Below, piece by piece: positions 37,366 through 39,445 of a stretch of 39,445 nucleotides of DNA. This DNA is from DAOUVR01 sp034430535. Lineage in GTDB: Bacteria; Chloroflexota; Dehalococcoidia; E44-bin15. Position 1 is the stretch's first letter. Every line of letters begins with the position of its first letter. The position numbers and the translations under genes are program-made. The notes beneath the pieces were generated by a model, which saw only the letters and a list, made by a program, of their open reading frames with translations, was not told the DNA's origin and made no database searches. The stretch spans positions 1-39,445 of the forward strand of contig CAYUCL010000019.1 in NCBI GenBank assembly GCA_964443325.1, written 5' to 3'.

Positions 37366-39445
37366 CTAGCTCACCTCTATCATCGATCCCTCGGCGGTCT
37401 TGCTAACCTCGATGCGCGATGGAAAGGCGTCTTTCAGTTCCTCTATGTGGGTGATGACCAGGATCTTTTCAAAATCGTCCTGAATGGAGTTTATAGCCTC
37501 CACCAGCTTCTCCTTGCCACTGGAGTCCTGGGTGCCAAACCCCTCATCGATGATCAACGTGGACAGCGGCGCTCCCGCCCGCCTGGCCAGGAGCTTGGAG
37601 AGGGCGATGCGCAGGGCGAAGTCGATGCGAAAGGCTTCCCCTCCGCTATACATCTCATAGCGGCGCATTCCAAGCTCGTCGGATATATTTATGTCGAGTG
37701 TCTCTATTGACTCCTCCCTCTTCGCTCTGTAAGCGCGCTGCGTCTCCATCTTAACGTGCATCCTGTTATCAGTCATCCGGGCAAGCAGCCTGTTTGCCTC
37801 CTCCTCGATCTCGGGGAGCGCCGTATCGATAATGAGCGCCTGAATCCCCTTCTTGCTGAAGGCAGTAGCCAGCTCCTCATATATGTCTTTCTCTTTGAGG
37901 ATATTCTCCAAATCAGCCCTCTTTTCCTCCCTGCTTCGCTCCAGAGAAGCGCAGCGCTGAAGCTTCTCCTGCACTCTTCCCAACATCTGACGAGCCATCG
38001 CCTGCCGCCCAACCATATCATTGAGATCCTTCTGAGCTCTGCTCAGGCTGGCCTCCAACCCGGGGAAGCCATCAAGCTCGGCTTTGAATGATTCTCTCCT
38101 TGTGGCATCACCTTCAAGGGTAGACCGCCAGCGCCCCAGTGTCTCCTCTGCCCTCTCCAGCGCTTCCCTCTCCTGGGGAAGAGAGCCCTCCGCCTCTGCG
38201 TGGTCTCTGTTCAGTGTCACCTGTTGACTCTCGCACTGCGCCTGCCCATCTCTTATTTTCCCCTCAAGCGTGCTTATTTCACGATTTAGGGCCTTTAACT
38301 CATTCTCCAGGTGTCTCGCTTCATCTTCATTATTACGGAAGGTTTTTTTCTTCTCCTGGCCCTCTACTTCGTAGTTCTCCATAATCCTCTCCCGTCCCTC
38401 CACCCCCAGCTCGGTACCACACAATGGACACTTCGCCTCCTCCTGGGCCAGCATATCGATTTTCCCTCTAAGCTCTCGCATCTCTTCTTTCAGGCGGGCA
38501 TTGGTTGATGCGAGTAGATGGATTCGATTTGACTTCTGCTGAGCCGATTCCCTCTCTCTTTCCAACTCCTCCCCCGCCTTGACTAAGTCGGCTAATTGGG
38601 CGTTGACTTTGCCCAGCTCCTCCTCATAGCTCTCGATAACCTTCTCGTATCTTTCTATCCGCTTACGGTGTTCTCGGACCTGACCCTCAAAAGAGCTTAT
38701 CGTTTCCTGCGCCTGTTTGATACGCCCCTCTATCTCCCTCAGTTGCTCCCGCTTGATATCGAGTTCGCCCTTCTGCCTTGCCAGGGCATTCACCACCACC
38801 TCCTGCTTCCTTCTGTCCTCCTCTTGATCGGCGATCGCCTCTCCTATCTCACGGAGCTCGTTTTCGTATTCCTCTTTGTGCACCAGTTCGTCGTCTATTT
38901 TTTTAATCTCATTTTCCAGGATCTTTGCCCGATCCTCCCCCAAGCGGGCGCGACCCTTTGCCCGCTCCTCCAACCCATCGTAGCGGGATAAAGCCAGGAT
39001 GTCAGCCAGAATCTGTTTACGCTGCGAGGGCAACTTTTTGGTGAACTCATCGGCACGCCCCTGGAGGAGATAGGCGCTATTGGTGAAGGTATCGTAGTCC
39101 ATGCGCAGGATTTCGATAATCTTCTGCTCCGTCTCCCGAATGGAGTTTCCCGCGATCGACCTGAAACCCTGGCCAGCAGCTATCTGAAGGTCAAGAAAGG
39201 GATGCCCTGCTCGGCTCACGCCTGGCCTGGTCCGCTTTCGGATAACACGGTATTGCTCCTGCTCAAGAGCGAACTCAAACTCCACCTCCATCTCCGTCCT
39301 TCCCAGGTGAATCAACTCATCATCGGTCTTTGCCCTTGCTTTTCCCCATAGCGCCCATGTTATAGCATCGAGGAGCGCTGACTTCCCATTACCGTTGTTA
39401 CCGCAGAGGCAGGCTACATGAAGTCCCTGGAAATCGAGAGGCGAG
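37366..39445 (-). CDS. sbcC: SbcC/Rad50-like SMC-type ATPase (5' end beyond window)
   Basis: The frame stays open to the right edge; at least 693 residues are visible and only the first few dozen are missing. The start seen inside the window (TTG near 39315) is not the true one, because GNNGNGKSALLDAITWALWG (Walker A, encoded around 39360-39405) lies upstream of it in frame. Long coiled coils flank the zinc hook CPLCGTEL (near 38410-38435). The C-terminal half has YSGGEAFRIDFALRIALSKLL (signature) and LIIDEGFGTQD (Walker B). Rad50/SbcC with the nuclease SbcD/Mre11 processes DNA ends and hairpins. An sbcD gene is expected just beyond the window. The gene converges on the vWA gene, 55 bases apart. 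Confidence 0.92.
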   Translation of the reverse strand, partial: SPLDFQGLHVACLCGNNGNGKSALLDAITWALWGKARAKTDDELIHLGRTEMEVEFEFALEQEQYRVIRKRTRPGVSRAGHPFLDLQIAAGQGFRSIAGNSIRETEQKIIEILRMDYDTFTNSAYLLQGRADEFTKKLPSQRKQILADILALSRYDGLEERAKGRARLGEDRAKILENEIKKIDDELVHKEEYENELREIGEAIADQEEDRRKQEVVVNALARQKGELDIKREQLREIEGRIKQAQETISSFEGQVREHRKRIERYEKVIESYEEELGKVNAQLADLVKAGEELERERESAQQKSNRIHLLASTNARLKEEMRELRGKIDMLAQEEAKCPLCGTELGVEGRERIMENYEVEGQEKKKTFRNNEDEARHLENELKALNREISTLEGKIRDGQAQCESQQVTLNRDHAEAEGSLPQEREALERAEETLGRWRSTLEGDATRRESFKAELDGFPGLEASLSRAQKDLNDMVGRQAMARQMLGRVQEKLQRCASLERSREEKRADLENILKEKDIYEELATAFSKKGIQALIIDTALPEIEEEANRLLARMTDNRMHVKMETQRAYRAKREESIETLDINISDELGMRRYEMYSGGEAFRIDFALRIALSKLLARRAGAPLSTLIIDEGFGTQDSSGKEKLVEAINSIQDDFEKILVITHIEELKDAFPSRIEVSKTAEGSMIEVS

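Overview
The window looks like chromosomal DNA of an uncultured bacterium, most likely Chloroflexota and perhaps Dehalococcoidia. The clues are the run rpsO-pnp-dapB-asd-dapA on one strand (from memory, an arrangement seen in Dehalococcoides relatives), several tiny CxxC zinc-ribbon proteins, and many palindromic intergenic repeats. This assignment is an inference; no rRNA or tRNA gene is present to test it. A run of ten Ns at 3470-3479 shows that the sequence is a scaffold.

Layout. 1-6360 is an accessory region. It holds an inverted-repeat cassette around a broken four-helix-bundle gene, a redox-active C_GCAxxG_C_C protein, a two-gene restriction-modification (RM) operon on the minus strand (an hsdM-like gene with a nuclease-like N-terminus, plus hsdS), an overlooked 56-residue zinc-ribbon gene ahead of it, and a divergent SWIM/DDE transposase. 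6357-11420 holds housekeeping and salvage genes: cutA, a DUF362 protein, an operon of MBL hydrolase, Mut7-C protein and nucleoside phosphorylase, and an operon of corA and a queuosine-precursor transporter. 11540-16835 is the core operon rpsO-pnp-dapB-asd-dapA (ribosomal protein, RNA turnover, lysine/diaminopimelate synthesis). 17071-21605 (minus) holds purA, an MrfA-like DNA-repair helicase with a DUF503 gene, and a zinc-ribbon gene. 21807-27464 (plus) holds uvrA, an HD-domain protein and two alpha/beta hydrolases, one with the catalytic residues of a haloalkane dehalogenase.

27465-34632 is a second accessory region. It contains a dense cluster of hairpin repeats, a lipoprotein-type GH31 glycosidase, a gene-less copy of the first cassette, and a compact type II RM pair whose genes overlap by ATGA. 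34696-37310 is a MoxR ATPase / vWA two-gene operon behind a strong promoter. The right edge cuts an SbcC/Rad50-type ATPase gene.

The most distinctive points are: (i) a BcgI-like RM operon and a transposase gene reading away from two promoters whose -35 boxes touch, with matching 12-bp palindromes 50 bp apart; (ii) an inverted-repeat cassette present once with a gene remnant and once without; (iii) several unrelated repeats built on the same plan, an outer inverted repeat enclosing two hairpins; (iv) a MoxR-vWA pair whose vWA partner carries a degenerate zincin-like HxxxH motif. No CRISPR array, prophage or complete novel system is evident.
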